Below, piece after piece: positions 1 to 10,385 of a stretch of 64,000 nucleotides of DNA. The first letter of the stretch is position 1, and the number at the start of each line of letters is the position of its first letter. The DNA lies in the NCBI GenBank assembly GCA_002104905.1, contig MCFE01000166.1, positions 62,001-126,000 on the forward strand, given 5' to 3'. The translations under genes were made by a program, and so were the position numbers. The notes below the pieces were generated by a model. It had not been told where the DNA came from. It ran no database searches and saw only the letters and a program-made list of their open reading frames with translations. Origin of the DNA: Basidiobolus meristosporus CBS 931.73. Lineage: Eukaryota; Basidiobolomycota; Basidiobolomycetes; Basidiobolales; Basidiobolaceae.

Positions 1-51
1 CATCATGTTGACGCTTCTTCTTCCGCACTTCGATTGTCCTGACCGGAGGGC

Positions 52-924
52 TTAGATTGACTGAGTCCCGTTGGCCTCCTGGCGAGGGACTCTGTCTTTT
101 GACGCCTTCTTCTCTTTTGTGTCCGGTACGGCTTCTCTTCCGTACCGTTTTTCACATTCATGGGCCCGGTGACCTACTTCTCCACACACATAACACGGAT
201 ACTGTTGTTGCGGTCGCTCCATCTGTTGGGTCAGGACTTGAACCTGGGCCTTTAGATCTACGACAGCTTCCCAGAGTTTATCACCTTCTTTGGGGACTTC
301 TTGGACATTGTTGATCAAGAGTTCTTGGACCTTTTGCCGTAATTCCTCTAACTCACGGTCTTTTGGGGAGGCGATTTTTCCTTTCTTACGGGGGATCCCT
401 GTCCTTCAATCATTTGTATCACTATAGGGTAGCCCCCATAGCAAGATGACCCCTTGTACTCGTTCGACCAACTCTTGCAACGTTTTACATCCCTGTTGTT
501 CTTCGGACGCCCTACGTCTTATTTCGTCATCTAAGCCCATGATGTAATACCTCATGAGCTGTTGTTTGGCAATTTCGTCCTTCGGGAGACATCGAACTCA
601 TTGGAGAAGCAGTTCAGTGTAGGCTTCATAGCTTTCACTGCTTTTCTTCCGCAAGGACAGTAGAAGGGCTTTGTAGTGGTATCCTTTGGCATATAGAAAG
701 TGTGTCTTGTAGGCTTCTTCTAGTGCATCCCAGTTGTCTTTGACTGCGTCTTCCAACCCATAATGCCATCACCATGCTGACCCTTCCATATGTCTTGCGA
801 ACTCTCTTACTTTCTTATTGTCGTCCCATCCTGCATCAACCGCAACTCTCTCAAACTTATCAAACCACTCAAGGGCTTTCTCTCTCTTTCCCTTGTATGT
901 TTTTAGTTTGATTGTAGTAGTCAT
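52..924 (-). pseudogene. gag: retrotransposon gag with CCHC zinc knuckle (disrupted)
   Basis: Gag packages element RNA into cytoplasmic particles. From the ATG at 924 the frame starts MTTTIKLKTYKGKREKALEW, which resembles the start of a retrotransposon gag domain, and continues with an alpha-helical segment to about 410. It is broken by two in-frame TGA codons and by a frame change near 400. The second part (318-52) carries the zinc knuckle CYVCGEVGHRAHEC (C-x2-C-x4-H-x4-C) followed by a basic tail. One TGA sits where CGA (Arg) is plausible, in keeping with CpG deamination. The ATG lies about 20 nt downstream of the PBS, which supports the start. Confidence 0.7.
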
Positions 925-944
925 TACCTCACTTGTGCTTATTT

Positions 945-961
945 CCGCAGAGACGGCACCA
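945..961 (-). promoter_or_regulatory. primer-binding site of the left-edge gypsy element
   Basis: Four bases inside the LTR end the minus strand reads TGGTGCCGTCTCTGCGG, a TGG-starting sequence expected to pair with a tRNA 3' end ...CGGCACCA. I did not assign the tRNA species. Position between LTR and gag ATG is as expected. Confidence 0.6.
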
Positions 962-965
962 AATA

Positions 966-1352
966 TGTGGGTTATTACTGACTGTACTTGGTGAGTAGGA
1001 GAGCTTGTAGGTCAAGTCAGTACCACTTGGTTCAGAATAGCTTCCAATAGAAGGTAGCAAGGTAATAAAGACTTCTGTTTATTTCGTCCAAATCTCATTG
1101 TTCTTCCTGGTTCAATTGGGTAGATATATATATCACTTGGAGGGGCTTAGACAATAGACAATGTGTTATAAAATAGGGATGTGAACACCTTCCTGTTATG
1201 GTAAGTGTTCTAACTAGATAAGGGCAGGGATAGGAGGGGAGGACGCGTGGGGGAATCATAGGGAGGGTACTGGAGGACTTCAGGTAGGACTCTGGAGGGA
1301 ACTCTTGGGGGAACTCTTGGGCAAAGAGTGGGTACTACATTGAGTACTCACA
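966..1352 (-). repeat. 5' LTR of the left-edge gypsy element (387 bp)
   Basis: On the minus strand the LTR begins TGTGAGTACTC and ends TAACCCACA, i.e. the usual TG...CA ends. It contains a run of pyrimidine-rich segments and an AT-rich TATATATAT stretch (about 1125-1135 on the plus strand). It is an inverted near-copy of 1603-1980. Confidence 0.85.
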
Positions 1353-1602
1353 AACTTTACTAGAGTACTCTGGGTTTCTCTTATTCACAAGCCAGTCTCT
1401 ACACCATTCAATACAGACTTTGCGCAAACAAGAGCCAAAGCACATCTAGTATGGGGACTAGAACTCAGCAGGGAGATGGAATTTGTTGGTTAAGCACCAA
1501 GAAGTTCTTAGCGGATAATTAGGAGGTATTCATGGCAAAGGTGGTAGCAACCAAATATATGCTTGCATTGCATATACGTTACCAGTGATAGAAGGTCTAT
1601 GT
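1353..1602. other. 250-bp spacer between two inverted LTRs
   Basis: Unique-looking AT-rich sequence with no ORF or repeat that I recognise. It separates the minus-strand 5' LTR from the plus-strand solo LTR, forming a large palindrome-like structure. Confidence 0.4.
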
Positions 1603-1980
1603 TGTGAGTACTAAATAGAGTACCCACTCTTTGTCTAAGAGTTCTCCCCAGAGTCCTACCCCAAGTCCCTCAGTATTCTCCCTATGATTCCCCCATGTGT
1701 CCTCCCTCCTATCCCTGCCCTTGTCTAGTTAGAACACTTACCATAACAGAAGGTGTTCACACCCCTATTTTATAACACATTGTCTATTATCTGAGCCCCC
1801 CCAAGTGATGCATATATATCTATCCATTTGAACCAAGTGAAGGCACAGGAAGATTTGGATGGAATAAACAAAAGTCCTTATTACCTTGCTACCTTCTATT
1901 GGAAGCTATTCTGAGCCAAGTGGAACTGACTTAACCTACAAGCTCTCCCACTCACCAAGTACAGTCTGTAATAACCCACA
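1603..1980 (+). repeat. solo LTR of the same family as the left-edge element (378 bp)
   Basis: The plus strand starts TGTGAGTACTA and ends TAACCCACA, matching the reverse complement of 966-1352 along its length with scattered substitutions and small indels. Neither a PBS nor a polypurine tract adjoins it, so it is a solo LTR. Flanks are TATGT on the left and TATGG on the right, a likely 5-bp target duplication with one change. Confidence 0.8.
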
Positions 1981-1984
1981 TATG

Positions 1985-2290
1985 GCAACCTTTTAAGTAT
2001 CACACTAAGAAGACACAAAACTGAGGCTATACAAGTGTATCAATTGCAGTAGGTGTGTATGTATGTTGAGGTTGGTAAGCAGGAGACCATATTTTTCTTG
2101 ATTTAAGCTATATGACATGTACTCAGAGTAGTAGTGAGTAGGCCAACAAATTGGGGTGGTTGTAGAGTGGATTATATCAATTGTGCAAAGTAAATTAGCA
2201 AAAGATATTGCCATTTTCATTCCTGGCTGTTCTCTATATGCCAATGCATCACATCCATGACCAACTCAAGGGTGATTTTCTTGCAGGTAT
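1985..2290 (-). repeat. fragment of dispersed repeat family S (also at 35.4-35.7 kb)
   Basis: The minus-strand translation of this segment (frame 2244-2005) aligns over about 65 residues with the plus-strand translation of 35,390-35,650, sharing blocks such as FA..CTI and W.Q/NQEK..L. It lies where an end of the Harbinger remnant would be expected, so it may be a separate element joined to it. The family is unclassified and I assign no function. Confidence 0.45.
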
Positions 2291-2399
2291 TGGGATATAG
2301 TATTACTTGCAACTTGACTTGTATTCCTATTTAAATGTGCACAACTTGGTCATTAGTATAGGGATGAAAGATGGTAAGGATTCCAATTAGGCAAGCTTG

Positions 2400-2955
2400 G
2401 ATAAGCTTTGCACATATGCCCAAAATCTGTATTCTTCCTCTGGAAGCTGACCTAATTTGTCAATGCACTAACTTACTCCCTGTCTGCTACTCTGGAAATC
2501 TTGCCTTGATGAGCTATTTGTAAATAGCTCTGGGGAGACACTTAATACCACTAATATATGATGCAGTACATTAGGCATATAAGGCAGAAACTCATTCAAA
2601 ATCACCTAGGTTTCCAAAGTTGATGCATGTACAGGTAAGTCTGGTCTGTACTGCAAAAATTGAGCGCAAATTTGTTGATGAGCAGCTTCCTCACTAAATT
2701 CCTGTGCTGTCAGCTCATTCTTGGTATAAAAACTTGTCTTGTTATATATCTTCTTAAAAATATCTGCTGGCATCTAGATGTAGAGCTTATGGCACAGCTT
2801 CCTACTCAAGTTCTTCCATCTCTGTCAACTCTCTGATGTATCCAGTTTTGCTACAGTGATGAGTGATGACAAATATCTGTATGAAGGCTCTTCATACATA
2901 CTTAGTCCATACTGAAACAATCTTGCAAGAACTTGAACAGATCCAGCTTTATCTC
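2400..2955 (-). pseudogene. Harbinger accessory ORF remnant
   Basis: On the minus strand the DNA matches the accessory ORF at 33,355-33,900, e.g. the segments encoding LDTSES..RWKNLSRKLWH and KIYNKTS....NEL, with multiple substitutions, stops and indels. It is recognisable only by comparison with the better copies. No complete frame remains. Confidence 0.65.
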
Positions 2956-3389
2956 CTCCAGTCCAAATAGTGCTAGTGAGCCAGGGGGAGGGATTTTGCA
3001 TGGGTTGTAGTATATGATAAATTAAAGCTAGGAATGGGGGCCATAGTGAGCAATCTAAATATTGATACAGATGTATATTGGCATTAGCCTGGTACTATAT
3101 GAGAAATATATAACAACTGATGTGATTTTCCATATGTTACACATAATGCATTTTGGATTGCATCAATACAGATCAAATCACATATTTTGCCAATTGCCTA
3201 TTTGCTTATGGACTTGTGCATACCGTTAATAAAATTGCCAAGTCATTGCTAGCAGGTGATTTTGCAACTTATTGATAAAATACATGGCAATTTATGGAGA
3301 TTTCATACAAGGCATGGAAAATCAGATAAATAACTGATTGCACCAAATCAATTAAAATCATATCTACCTGACTACCAACCAATCTTAAT

Positions 3390-4230
3390 ATGACTTGCTC
3401 ATTCAAATGGTCTTCTCTCATCAATCCCATTGCTACCACTGGATTTCCCTATGAAATATCAGCAGAGGTCTATGCCAGGTACTGTGGACCATCTACTCAA
3501 ATCAACTCAAGGAGATTCCTTGTTGAGCTTCTCTGCTATTCCAGGTGCTTTTGCCCTAGAAGCTTTCATCCCACCGCCCATGGCAACAAAAGTCCCAGAA
3601 GCTTTCTTTACCAGCTGACAGCAATGAAGAATCACCTTGCAGAGGGTAAGAGTAACTTAGAGCAAGATTGGAATACTAGGTTCAGAAGCTCCAATAGACT
3701 TCAGTATCCCAGAGTGCCCAGCAATAGGTTCCATGTCAGGAGTATTTTAGACATCTTCCCACTTAGTACTTACATACCCTGCAGAGGGCAAAGGCACTTA
3801 TATTCTGGCAAATACAAGGCATGCTGTGTCAAGTTTCAGTCACTGTCTAACATTGAGGGTAACATCATCTGGTTTGGTGGGCCATTTGCTGGAAGTAGGC
3901 ATGCCAAAACACTTGGGATAGAGAATCATCCAGAATTCAGTAGAGAAGAGAAATGTATAGCAGACTTAGCTTATATAGTATAGGATTGTCAGAGATAAGT
4001 ATGTATTACAGCTTATAGGAAGCAAATGAATGGTGTAACCAGCAGAAAGCAAAACCTCTTTAATGAGTTGTTTAATCATCTCAGACTGAGAGTAGAGCAC
4101 TCATTTGGATATCTAAAACATTCAGCATATTGGTTGGTAACTACAGAGGAAATCAAAATACAGCAGAAAGCAGAAGAATAGTAAAGCAGTCAAGATGCCT
4201 ATCTAAGCACAATATATTCATACAAGAAAA
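3390..4230 (+). pseudogene. Harbinger transposase (DDE_Tnp_4-type) remnant
   Basis: Frame 3390-3983 encodes about 197 residues that align with the transposases at 32,018-32,902 and 40,956-41,882 from MTYSSEWSFLINPITTTGFP to the IADLAYI block. A stop codon then follows, and homology continues to about 4230 through the region matching VRVEHTFGYLKRF. The second catalytic Asp is lost: GSRHAKTL stands where the others have GSRHDKAL. The protein would have cut and joined element ends in the nucleus. Confidence 0.75.
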
Positions 4231-4239
4231 CATTTTGTT

Positions 4240-4790
4240 GTGTTGTATTATGATTGGTTTGGGGCTTGTTCTACAATGTAGTGGCTAACCAACATTAAAC
4301 ATCAACTTTCAATATGCTAATACTGAAATAGTTTATTGGGAGTTTGATATACCTACAGAAGATACAACTTTCACTAATATCCTCAATCAGAGGCTCAGAA
4401 AATACTATAGGCAGTGTTTCACACTTCTACAGTAGTGTTCTGACCTTCTGTTGACTAATGGGCTTATTTACTTTTGTAGTAACTTTTCCTTATTTGGAAG
4501 TCACTTCTCCTTTCTTAGAAGATATTTCCTAATATGGAAATTCTGAGCTCCCCTTTAACTTAAAGGGGTGTGTTGTAGAAGTCTCTAAAGGAGTGTCTAA
4601 AGGGTGTCTTTAGAGAAATGAGGCTTCTTGCAGTGGTCTCTAAAGTAGACTTTACACTAAAGGGGTGCCTAAAGGGGCTTCTTTAGAGTAAAGGGGTTTC
4701 TTAAAGGGGTCTCTAAAGGGGTCTTTACACTAAAGGGGTGTGTTCAGAGTATATGGGTTTCTCAGAGGAGACTTTTCCAACAGAAAAGTT
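4240..4790. repeat. TAAAGGGG-motif repeat cluster and flanking unassigned sequence
   Basis: The 4240-4550 part shows nothing I recognise. Between about 4550 and 4745 the motif TAAAGG(GG) occurs about nine times, mostly as CTAAAGGGGTGT/C and often paired with its inverse CTTTAGAG, spaced 12-40 bp apart. The sequence is not a clean tandem array and not telomeric in form. It abuts the truncated gypsy pol that starts near 4800. Confidence 0.6.
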
Positions 4791-4809
4791 GTAGTTTCTT
4801 GTAGTACTT

Positions 4810-6910
4810 AGGAGTACTTAGACAAGCTTGTGATAATCTACCTAGATGATATACTGATATACAGCAAGACAGAAGATGATCACTTGGTGCACATTGAAAA
4901 GGTCTTGAAGAAGCTAAGAGAGAACAAGCTTTATGGTAAGCTACCCAAGTGTGAATTCTTCAAGGAATTTGTTAAATATCTGGGGCACATTGTAGCTAAC
5001 ACACAGATGACTTTAGATCCTGGGAAGGTTAAAGTTATCAAGAATCTGAAGCAGCCCCATAGCATTTCAGAGCTCAGATCATTCCTTGAAATGGTTTTCT
5101 AATATTGGAGAAATTGTTGAGTCCTTTGCAAGTATTGCAGCCTCTTTAACTGATATCCTCAAGAAAGACAATACCTACAAGTGAAACATAGCTTGTAAGA
5201 CTGCCTTCCAGATGCTCAAGAATGAACTTGCTAAGCTACCAAGCATAGGAATACCTGACTTCAGAAAGAGTTCACTCTGTGCACAGATGCTTCAGATTAT
5301 GCAATTAGTGGAGATGGAGTGTTGAGCCAGGAAAATGAGGGAAAGGACTACCCAGTTGCCTTAGAATTGAAGAAACTGAACTCAGCAGAACAAACCTATC
5401 CAGAGCATGAGAAGGAGATGCATGCTATAATACACTGTGTGAATACATGGAGATGCTATATTGAAGGGGTCAAATGCACTGTGAAGACTGATTATGCCTT
5501 GCTCAGGTATATACTTACTCAGAAGGTACTCTCTAGAAGAATGACACAATGGAGTGAATACATTTGGCAGTTTGACTTGGAGATTGTCTACTGCCCTGGG
5601 AAAAACAACACAGTTGCTGATGCCTTATCAAGATTAGAACAAGTTGCCCAACTTAACTTTGTGCATGAATTGGATTGGCCTAGACTATAACCAAAGTACT
5701 TGGAGGACCAAGCCATTCCTAATGAGGTGGATGAGGAGAGAAAGAAGATAATCTGGGATAAAGACAGCAAATATGTGGTGCAGGATGAAACACTCTACCA
5801 AATTGTTGATGGAAGCCCTATTGCCTATTGCCTGTATGTTGCTTGCCTGGATTTAATACATGAGCTACACAATGGATATGGACATCTTGGGATTGAAGGA
5901 ACCTATATCCTTGTGAAAGACAGAGCACGGTGTCCCAGAATGAAACAAGATATCAAGAAGCTAGTGAAAACTTGCCCAAACTGCCAAATCAATCAAGGCT
6001 AGCCACAAAAAATGGCTGAACTCTTTCCCCTGGAGCCTGTCAGACCATTTGAAAGATAGGGAATTAACTTTATTGGAAAGCTGCCAACTACCAGGAAATG
6101 CAACCATTAGATCCCAGTTGCAATTGACCCTGCCACCAAATAGCCAGTGAACAAGAAGTTGCAAGTTTCATCTACCATGAGATCCTGATGAAGCTTGGAT
6201 TCCCTGTAGGGATTCTATCCAATAGAGGTGCAAACTTTATGGCAAAGACATTGGAAGCTTACCTGGAAATGCTGCAGATCAAACACTTGAGAACCTTGGC
6301 ATATCACCGCAGAGCTAATGGAGTCACTGAATGGTTTAATGGATTATTTGGAAAATGCTGACCAAGTATGCAAATGGATTTGTCAGTATATGGGATGAGT
6401 ATATAGACCAGGCACTCATTGTATGCAGAGTCAGAGTACACAACACCACCCATCAATTGCCATTTTACTTAGTATATGGATGCAAACCAAGGATTCCAGG
6501 AGATCTCACACAACCAAAGCTTACAGACACCTTAGAGGATGAGCTCAGTCAGCCAAGTAGACACCAGCAGCTGGAACAAAGATGTCAAGAGGCACAGACC
6601 AAAGTATCTCAAAGTGTAGAAAAGTTGAAGAAGAGATTTGATAAAACAATAGCTGTAGAAGCATTGACAGTTGGGAACTTTTTATTGCTAAGAAGCAACA
6701 CTTGTAAGGAGTTTGAGCCACAATGGGCAGGACCATTCAAGATCATCAGAGAATGTCCATTTGCAGCTTACCAACTAGTGGACAAACAAGGCAATATCCA
6801 GGAAGACTAAGTGCATAGGGACAGACTCAAGCTTGCAAGACTTGCTGATAATACTGAACCATCAAGATATTGGTATCACAAGCAAAGAGTTTCAGGAGAA
6901 CCCTCTCAGC
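4810..6910 (+). pseudogene. pol: gypsy pol remnant: RT (C-term), RNase H, integrase
   Basis: The remnant reads VIIYLDDILIYS (RT catalytic YLDD kept) at 4830-4865, then the RNase H segment with the expected CTDASDYAI and KTDYALLRY blocks. The integrase zinc finger (H-x-H..C-x2-C, ending KTCPNCQ) ends near 5990. The integrase core and the GPY/F region (FEPQWAGPFKIIRE) follow near 6720. It is fragmented by several stops and frameshifts (around 5102, 5690, 6001, 6060, 6110). The integrase core has lost a segment near 6150 relative to the intact copies. Confidence 0.8.
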
Positions 6911-6912
6911 TG

Positions 6913-6925
6913 TAGTAGGGGAGAA
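6913..6925 (+). promoter_or_regulatory. polypurine tract
   Basis: The purine-rich AGTAGGGGAGAA directly precedes the 3' LTR, where plus-strand DNA synthesis is primed in LTR retrotransposons. Confidence 0.7.
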
Positions 6926-7294
6926 TGTTATAATATACCACCTGAATGTGTAAGTTAGATTAGCTTTTAGTCATATCAATTAGTTATATGTTTAGCTTAT
7001 CAGTAAATCAGTATTATCTATGAAATCAGTAGCATTAGTCAGCAAATGAATCAGCAGATCCTTATCTGACAGAAATAGATATATTAAATAGGACCTTATT
7101 GGGTGATGATGATGCCATCAAATGAGTCATCAGACACAGCCTACATTAGGAAATACAATTAGTTAGCAATTGATCTGGCAAAATGTATATAAGGAGCTGC
7201 TGGAACCTCAATAAAAATCAGTTCAAGTTTTAGTGAATACACTACTAGCTAAACTCCCTATTCCTCTACAGCTCTTATACCCAGACTTGTAACA
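6926..7294 (+). repeat. 3' LTR, gypsy family 1 (369 bp)
   Basis: It starts TGTTATAATATACC and ends AGACTTGTAACA, with the short inverted ends TGTTA/TAACA. It contains a TATATAAGGAG promoter-like box (about 7184-7194) and an AATAAAAATC polyadenylation-like signal (about 7208). It is the same length as the LTRs at 7696, 12911 and 19507. Confidence 0.85.
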
Positions 7295-7695
7295 ATTAAG
7301 AACCCCAGAATATTGAAGAAGCCATTAAGATTGCCATTGACTATGACTCTGCAATGCTTGGAGTTGGAAAGCCCACAGCTGTTAAATAACAAAACTGCAA
7401 TAACTAGGTAAGATGACAATCAAAAGCAGTGCCAAAGGAGATAGACACAATGCAAAGGAATCCCGGGTTAGAAGAATGCAAGACAAAAGGACTTTGTTAT
7501 AGTTGCCACCAGCATGGGCACATATCAGAGTACTGCCCTCTGCAAAGAAATGGACACCATTTACCAAGAACCATCCACTGTATTGAAGCCCAGGAGCCTA
7601 GTGAAGTGGACGATGAACTATAGAATCTGAGTTCTTTGCCTTCTTCATGACAAAAGTACATTTATGCTCAGTGACCTCAAACTTGGGAAAAGTAT
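7295..7695 (+). pseudogene. gag: gypsy family-1 gag remnant, left half of an interrupted copy
   Basis: This segment starts at the gag part encoding RPQTIEEAIKIAIDYDSA and reaches the zinc knuckle CYSCHQHGHISEYC (about 7497-7540). It stops just after the region that precedes the protease. Its continuation is found at 13,280, on the far side of the element 7696-13279, so the two pieces were one copy before that insertion. Frameshifts and stops are frequent. It directly follows the LTR at 6926-7294 without a PBS, so it is not the body of that element. Confidence 0.75.
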
Positions 7696-8064
7696 TGTTA
7701 CAAGTCTTGGTATAAGAGTTGTAGAGGAATAGGGAGTTTGGCTAGTAGTGTATTCACTAAAACTTGAACTGATCTTTATTGAGATTCCAGCAGCTCCTTA
7801 TATACATTTTGCCAGATCAGTTGCTGACTAATTGTATTTCCTAATGTAGGTTGTGGCTGATGACTCATTTAATTGCATCATCATCACCCAATAAGGTCCT
7901 ATTTAATATGTCTATTTCTGTCTGATAAGGATCTGCTGATTCACTTGCTGACTAATGCTACTGATATGATAGATAATACTGATATACTCATAACCTAAGC
8001 ATATAAATAATTGATTTGACTAAAAACTAATCTAACTTAAACATTCAAGCGGCAGATCATAACA
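7696..8064 (-). repeat. 3' LTR of the full-length gypsy element
   Basis: 369 bp; on the minus strand it runs from TGTTATGATC to CTTGTAACA. The polypurine tract (minus-strand TAGCAGGGGAAAA, 8077-8065) adjoins its internal side, which identifies it as the 3' LTR. Confidence 0.88.
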
Positions 8065-8074
8065 TTTTCCCCTG

Positions 8075-9315
8075 CTAAAGTTGAGAGGGTTCTCCTGAAT
8101 CTCTTTTCTTGTGATACCAATATCTTGGTGGTTCAGTATTATCAGCAAGTCTTGCAAGTTTGAGTCTGTCCCTATGCACTAAGTCTTCACGGATATTGCC
8201 TTGTTTGTCCACTAGTTGGTAAGTTGCAAATGGACATTCTCTGATGATCTTGAATGGTCCTGTCCATTGTGGCTCAAACTTCTTCCAAGTGTTATTTCTT
8301 AGCAATACAAAGTTCCCAACTGTCAATGCTTCTGGTGCAATAGTCTTATCAAATCTCTGCTTCATCTTTTCTGCACTCTGAGATACTTTGGTCTGTGCCT
8401 CTTGACGTCTTTGTTCCAGTTGCTGGTGTCTACTTGGCTGACTGAGTTCATCTTCTAAGGTGTCTGTAAGCTTTGGTTGTGTGAGATCTCCTGGAATCCT
8501 TGGTTCACATCCATACACTAAGTAAAAAGGTGATTGCTGGGTGGTGTTGTGTACTCGGACTCTGCATGCAAAGAGTGCCTGGTCTATATACTCATCCCAT
8601 CTACTGACAACTTCATTGGCATACTTGGTCAGCATTTTCCAAATAATCCATTAAACCTCTCAGTGACTACATTAGTTCTGGGGTGATATCCCAAGGTTTT
8701 CAAGTGATTAATCTGCTGCATTTCCAGGTAAGCCTCTAATGTCTTTGCCATAAAGCTTGCTCCTCTATCACATAAGATCTCCACAGGGCATCCAAGCTTC
8801 ATCAGGATCTCATGGTAGATGAAACTTGCAACTTCTTGTTCACTGGCTATTGGTACAGCTTTAGCAACTGGCCATTTGGTGGCATGGTCAATTGCTACTA
8901 GGATCCAACGGTTGCATTTCCTGGTGGTTGGCAGTCTTCCAATAAAGTCAATTCCCCATCTCTCAAATGGTCTTACAGGCTCCAAAGGGAAGAGTTTGGC
9001 AATTCTTTGTGGCTGGCCTTGATTGATTTGGCAGTTTGGGCATGTTTTCACTAGCTTCTCAATATCTTGTTTCATTCTGGGCCACCATGCTCTGGCTTTC
9101 ACAAGGCTATAGGTGCCTTCAATCCCAAGATGTCCATATCTGTTGTGTAGCTTATGTATTAAATGCAGGAAAGCAACATAAGGACAATAGGCAATAGGGC
9201 TTCCATCAACAATTTTGTAGAGCGTTTCATCCTGTACAACAAATTTGCTGTCTTTATCCCAGATTATCTTCTTTCTCTCCTCATCCACCTCATTAGGAAT
9301 GGCTTGGTCCTCCAA
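8075..9315 (-). pseudogene. pol: gypsy integrase and GPY/F C-terminal module
   Basis: Two overlapping frames (9315-8629, then 8635-8075) joined by a frameshift near 8632. In order: the integrase zinc finger with HKLHNRYGHLGIEG and KTCPNCQINQGQ; the core with Asp in RWGIDFIGRLP, Asp in ILCDRGASFMAK, and Glu in TERFNGLFG (the D-D-E triad is intact); then a basic C-terminal region with FEPQWTGPFKIIRE, the GPY/F motif. Integrase inserts element cDNA into the nuclear genome. The region upstream is the first unit of the tandem duplication. Confidence 0.85.
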
Positions 9316-10257
9316 GTACTTTGGTTATAGTCTAGGCCAAACCAATTCATGCACGAAGTTAAGTTGGGCAACTTGTTCTAATCTTGATAAGGCATCAGCA
9401 ACCGTGTTGTTTTTTCCAGGGCTGTAGACAATCACCAAGTCAAATTGCGGAATGTATTCACTCAATCTTGTCATTCTTCTAGAGAGCACCTTCTGAGTAA
9501 ATATATACTTGAGGGAGGCATGATCAGTCTTCACAGTGCATTTCACTCCTTCAATATAGCATCTCTATGTCTTCAAACAGTGTATTATAGCAGGCATCTC
9601 CTTCTCATGTTTCAAATGGTCTGACAGGCTCCAAAGGGAAGAGTTTGGCACTTCTTTGCGGCTGGCCTTGATTGATTTGGCAGTTTGGGCATGTTTTCAC
9701 TAGCTTCTCAATATCTTGTTTGGTTCTGGGCCACTATGCTCTGGCTTTCACAAGCTATAGGCTCCTTCAATCCCAAGATGTCCATATCTGTTGTGTAGCT
9801 TATGTATTAAATGCAGGAAAGCAACATAAGGACAATAGGCAATAGGGCTTCCATCAACAATTTTGTAGAGTGTTTCATCCTGTACAACAAATTTGCTGGC
9901 CTCATCCTGGATTGTCTTCTTGCTCTCTTCATCCACCTCATTAGGAATAGCTTGGTCCTCCAAGTATTTTGGTAATATGCTAGGCCAATCTGATTCATGC
10001 ACCAAGTTGAGTTGTGCAATTTGTTCTAATCTTGATAAGGCATCAGCAACCGTGTTGTTTTTTCCAGGGCTGTAGACAATCTCCAAGTCAAATTGCTGAA
10101 TATATTCACTCCATCTTGTCATTCTTCTAGAGAGAACCTTCTGAGTAAATACATACTTGAGGGAGGCATGATCAGTCTTCACAGTGCATTTCACTCCTTC
10201 AATATAGCATCTCTATGTCTTCAAACAGTGTATTATAGCAGGCATCTCCTTCTCATG
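8960..10257 (-). repeat. 648-bp tandem duplication inside gypsy pol (two units)
   Basis: Unit 8960-9608 and unit 9609-10257 are direct repeats, e.g. the block TCCATATCTGTTGTGTAGCT occurs at 9133 and again at 9781, a period of 648. Each unit spans the end of RNase H, the linker (EDQAIPNEVDE) and the integrase zinc finger. The RNase H/linker translations are near identical at 9546-9325 and 10194-9748. The joint at 9605-9612 fuses RNase H coding to integrase-core coding sequence. No other copy in this window has the duplication. Confidence 0.88.
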
Positions 10258-10380
10258 GACAGGATAGTTTTGTTCTGCTGAGTTCAGTTTCTTGGATTCA
10301 CAGGCAACAGGGTAATCCTTTCCCTTATGTTCTTGGCTCAACACTCCACCATTCGCATAATCTGAAGCATCTGTGCACAG
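9748..10380 (-). pseudogene. pol: gypsy RNase H domain
   Basis: Follows the RT frame after a stop and frameshift near 10386. The segment encodes the RNase H blocks around CTDASDYA, HEKEM and KTDHASLKYVFTQK, then NNTVADALSRLEQ, which marks the end of RNase H in this family. RNase H degrades the RNA of RNA:DNA hybrids during reverse transcription. Confidence 0.75.
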
Positions 10381-10385
10381 AGTAA

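Larger units (their letters stand above)
1..1352 (-). mobile_element. Ty3/gypsy-like element, 5' part (5' LTR, PBS, gag), runs off left edge
   Basis: Read on the minus strand the order is LTR (1352 to 966), primer-binding site (961 to 945), then gag (924 leftwards) and the window edge, so pol and the 3' LTR lie outside. The internal part (1-960) keeps many CpG dinucleotides, unlike nearly all other repeats in this window, which suggests a recent insertion. The gag is unrelated in detail to the gypsy family at 4.8-23.7 kb, and the LTR differs too, so this is a separate family. Assignment to Ty3/gypsy rests on the gag and CCHC knuckle only, since no RT is visible. Confidence 0.75.
2300..4240. 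mobile_element. decayed PIF/Harbinger element, inverted relative to the copies at 31.8 and 40.8 kb
   Basis: Two remnants in divergent orientation: an accessory-protein gene on the minus strand (about 2955 to 2400) and a DDE transposase on the plus strand (3390 to about 4230). The same head-to-head layout is seen, reversed, in the two better copies. The roughly 430 bp between them matches the intergenic segment of those copies. Terminal inverted repeats were not found, so the ends are approximate. Many stops and indels make it inactive. Confidence 0.7.
4800..7294 (+). mobile_element. Ty3/gypsy family-1 copy, 5'-truncated (RT to 3' LTR)
   Basis: The plus strand holds the C-terminal half of RT, RNase H, integrase, the GPY/F module, a polypurine tract and a 3' LTR. 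The 5' LTR, gag, protease and first half of RT are missing. Its LTR matches that of the copy at 19507-23720 more closely than that of 7696-13279, so the family has at least two subfamilies here. Confidence 0.85.

Noticed and set aside
57-314. 85-codon plus-strand frame at the left edge
   Set aside because: It is the complement of the gag zinc-knuckle frame; codon pattern and motif support the minus strand only.
4550-4750. Internal telomere-like repeat
   Set aside because: The TAAAGGGG motifs are irregularly spaced and mixed with inverses; telomeric arrays are regular and one-directional.
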